A DNA stretch of 64,000 bases from Adiantum capillus-veneris. Lineage: Eukaryota; Streptophyta; Polypodiopsida; Polypodiales; Pteridaceae. Of the stretch, positions 63,389 to 64,000 are shown one piece after another. The position numbers and the translations under genes are program-made. The notes beneath the pieces are model-generated. The model worked only from the letters and a program-made list of their open reading frames with translations. It searched no databases and was not told the origin of the DNA. Numbering within the stretch: position 1 is the first letter of the stretch; every line of letters starts with the position of its first letter. The DNA lies in contig CM043962.1 of NCBI GenBank assembly GCA_014529385.2, forward strand, positions 90,627,180 through 90,691,179, written 5' to 3'.

Positions 63389-63471
63389 GCATACTTAGCT
63401 AGGTACGATTGGGGGTAGGGGACTGCCGGCCCGGTGGTCCCCTGCCCCCAATCGTACCTAGCTAGGTATGC
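63389..63471. repeat. Near-perfect inverted repeat (hairpin H2)
   Basis: Arms 63389-63423 and 63437-63471, 35 nt with 33 Watson-Crick pairs and two G-T pairs, around a 13-nt loop (tgccggcccggtg). The outer 24 nt of each arm are the H1 arms with one change. Followed by ggtgcctctcgagcagaagc as in H1. Confidence 0.92.
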
Positions 63472-64000
63472 GGTGCCTCTCGAGCAGAAGCTCGTGATGT
63501 TATGCATTGTATGTTATGCATTGTATGAGAAACTTTAAAAAAAACTTTGTTTTCCTACATGAGAAATAATCTTCTTGTGCATAGTTAGTAGTTAACCAAA
63601 TTTTATGCAAGTTTGTAGCCTTTTGCGGCTGTGTATTTGTGACTTTAACATGCTCCCATTGCGATTTGAGTGAGTTGATGCCTACAACTTATATGTGGAG
63701 AGACAATAGGAAGGCGCACACTGGCAGCTTGGTTGTGTGGACCCATTACATGAACATCTACAACTGAAACTGCGATGGAACATCCTTAATTCAAAGTGAT
63801 TTTTGATGAGTTTGCTTAATGCCTGGTTACAAATGCATGGTAGAGTTGAGGCTCTTACGGGATGTGCTTGTCAACATATGGAGTAAATATAGTGACTTGA
63901 AAATGTGCAATTTTGACTCGGCGAAATAGGGAGCTAAGTGCGCATGGACAAAGGTCGCATTGCAGGTACTTGGCCACACTTATGGATGCTCGCAGGACGT
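63472..64000. other. Right flank, no gene seen
   Basis: The first about 100 bp repeat the sequence after H1 ('ttttcctacatgag', 'aatcttcttgtg'). The rest is unassigned. Confidence 0.35.

Overview
The window looks like a land-plant nuclear chromosome segment, very rich in transposable elements. It holds plant-type chromovirus (Ty3/gypsy) and L1-like elements, and one strongly conserved host exon, the C-terminal part of the U5 snRNP protein DIM1/YLS8, at 54307-54615. I cannot fix the species. No rRNA, tRNA gene, CRISPR array or prokaryotic signal is visible. Almost all of 1-53459 is retrotransposon sequence.

The main structure is a nest from 2913 to 37245. A minus-strand chromovirus, here called B1, spans 2918-37240. 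It is bounded by the 5-bp target-site duplication (TSD) GACTC, but its own sequence is cut into pieces by later insertions. These are: a full-length LINE (LINE-1, 3112-10091, 16-bp TSD, A-tail) inside its 3' LTR; a plus-strand sister element B2 (11046-16845, TSD TCCTC) near the end of pol; a different chromovirus C (20696-32860, TSD AGAAG) inside gag; and a non-autonomous LTR element A (33389-36300) in the gag/leader region. C itself contains a damaged plus-strand element D2 (22014-28424), and D2 carries a second, deleted copy of the LINE (LINE-2, 22391-24515). B1 itself sits inside an older LTR, called F.

From 37246 to 44841 there are LTR remnants (F, E), an unidentified reading frame just before a polypurine tract and LTR, and poorly interpretable DNA. 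44842-53459 is a nearly complete minus-strand chromovirus D1 with 1.4-1.5 kb LTRs and an imperfect TSD. It lies just upstream of the DIM1/YLS8 exon, on the intron side of the splice acceptor, so the repeats to the left may be part of a very long intron.

To the right of the exon are two tRNA-like SINE-type repeats (55605-55915), microsatellites, two related perfect or near-perfect hairpins (56304-56390, 63389-63471), and a minus-strand LINE of a different type (LINE-3, about 57060-61770). LINE-3 has ORF1, endonuclease, reverse transcriptase, a zinc-knuckle tail and a PCNA-box-like motif. A long G/GA low-complexity block lies at 61770-62296.

Three patterns cut across elements. Many in-frame stops are TAG where a sister copy in this same window has CAG (Gln), as expected from cytosine deamination in plant CHG-methylated DNA. 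LTRs of families A, B, D and E, otherwise unlike, share the motif AATACCGAAAGGGGCGCC just after the likely poly(A) signal. The two LINE types each have an ATGA at the ORF1/ORF2 junction. All alignments were done by eye.
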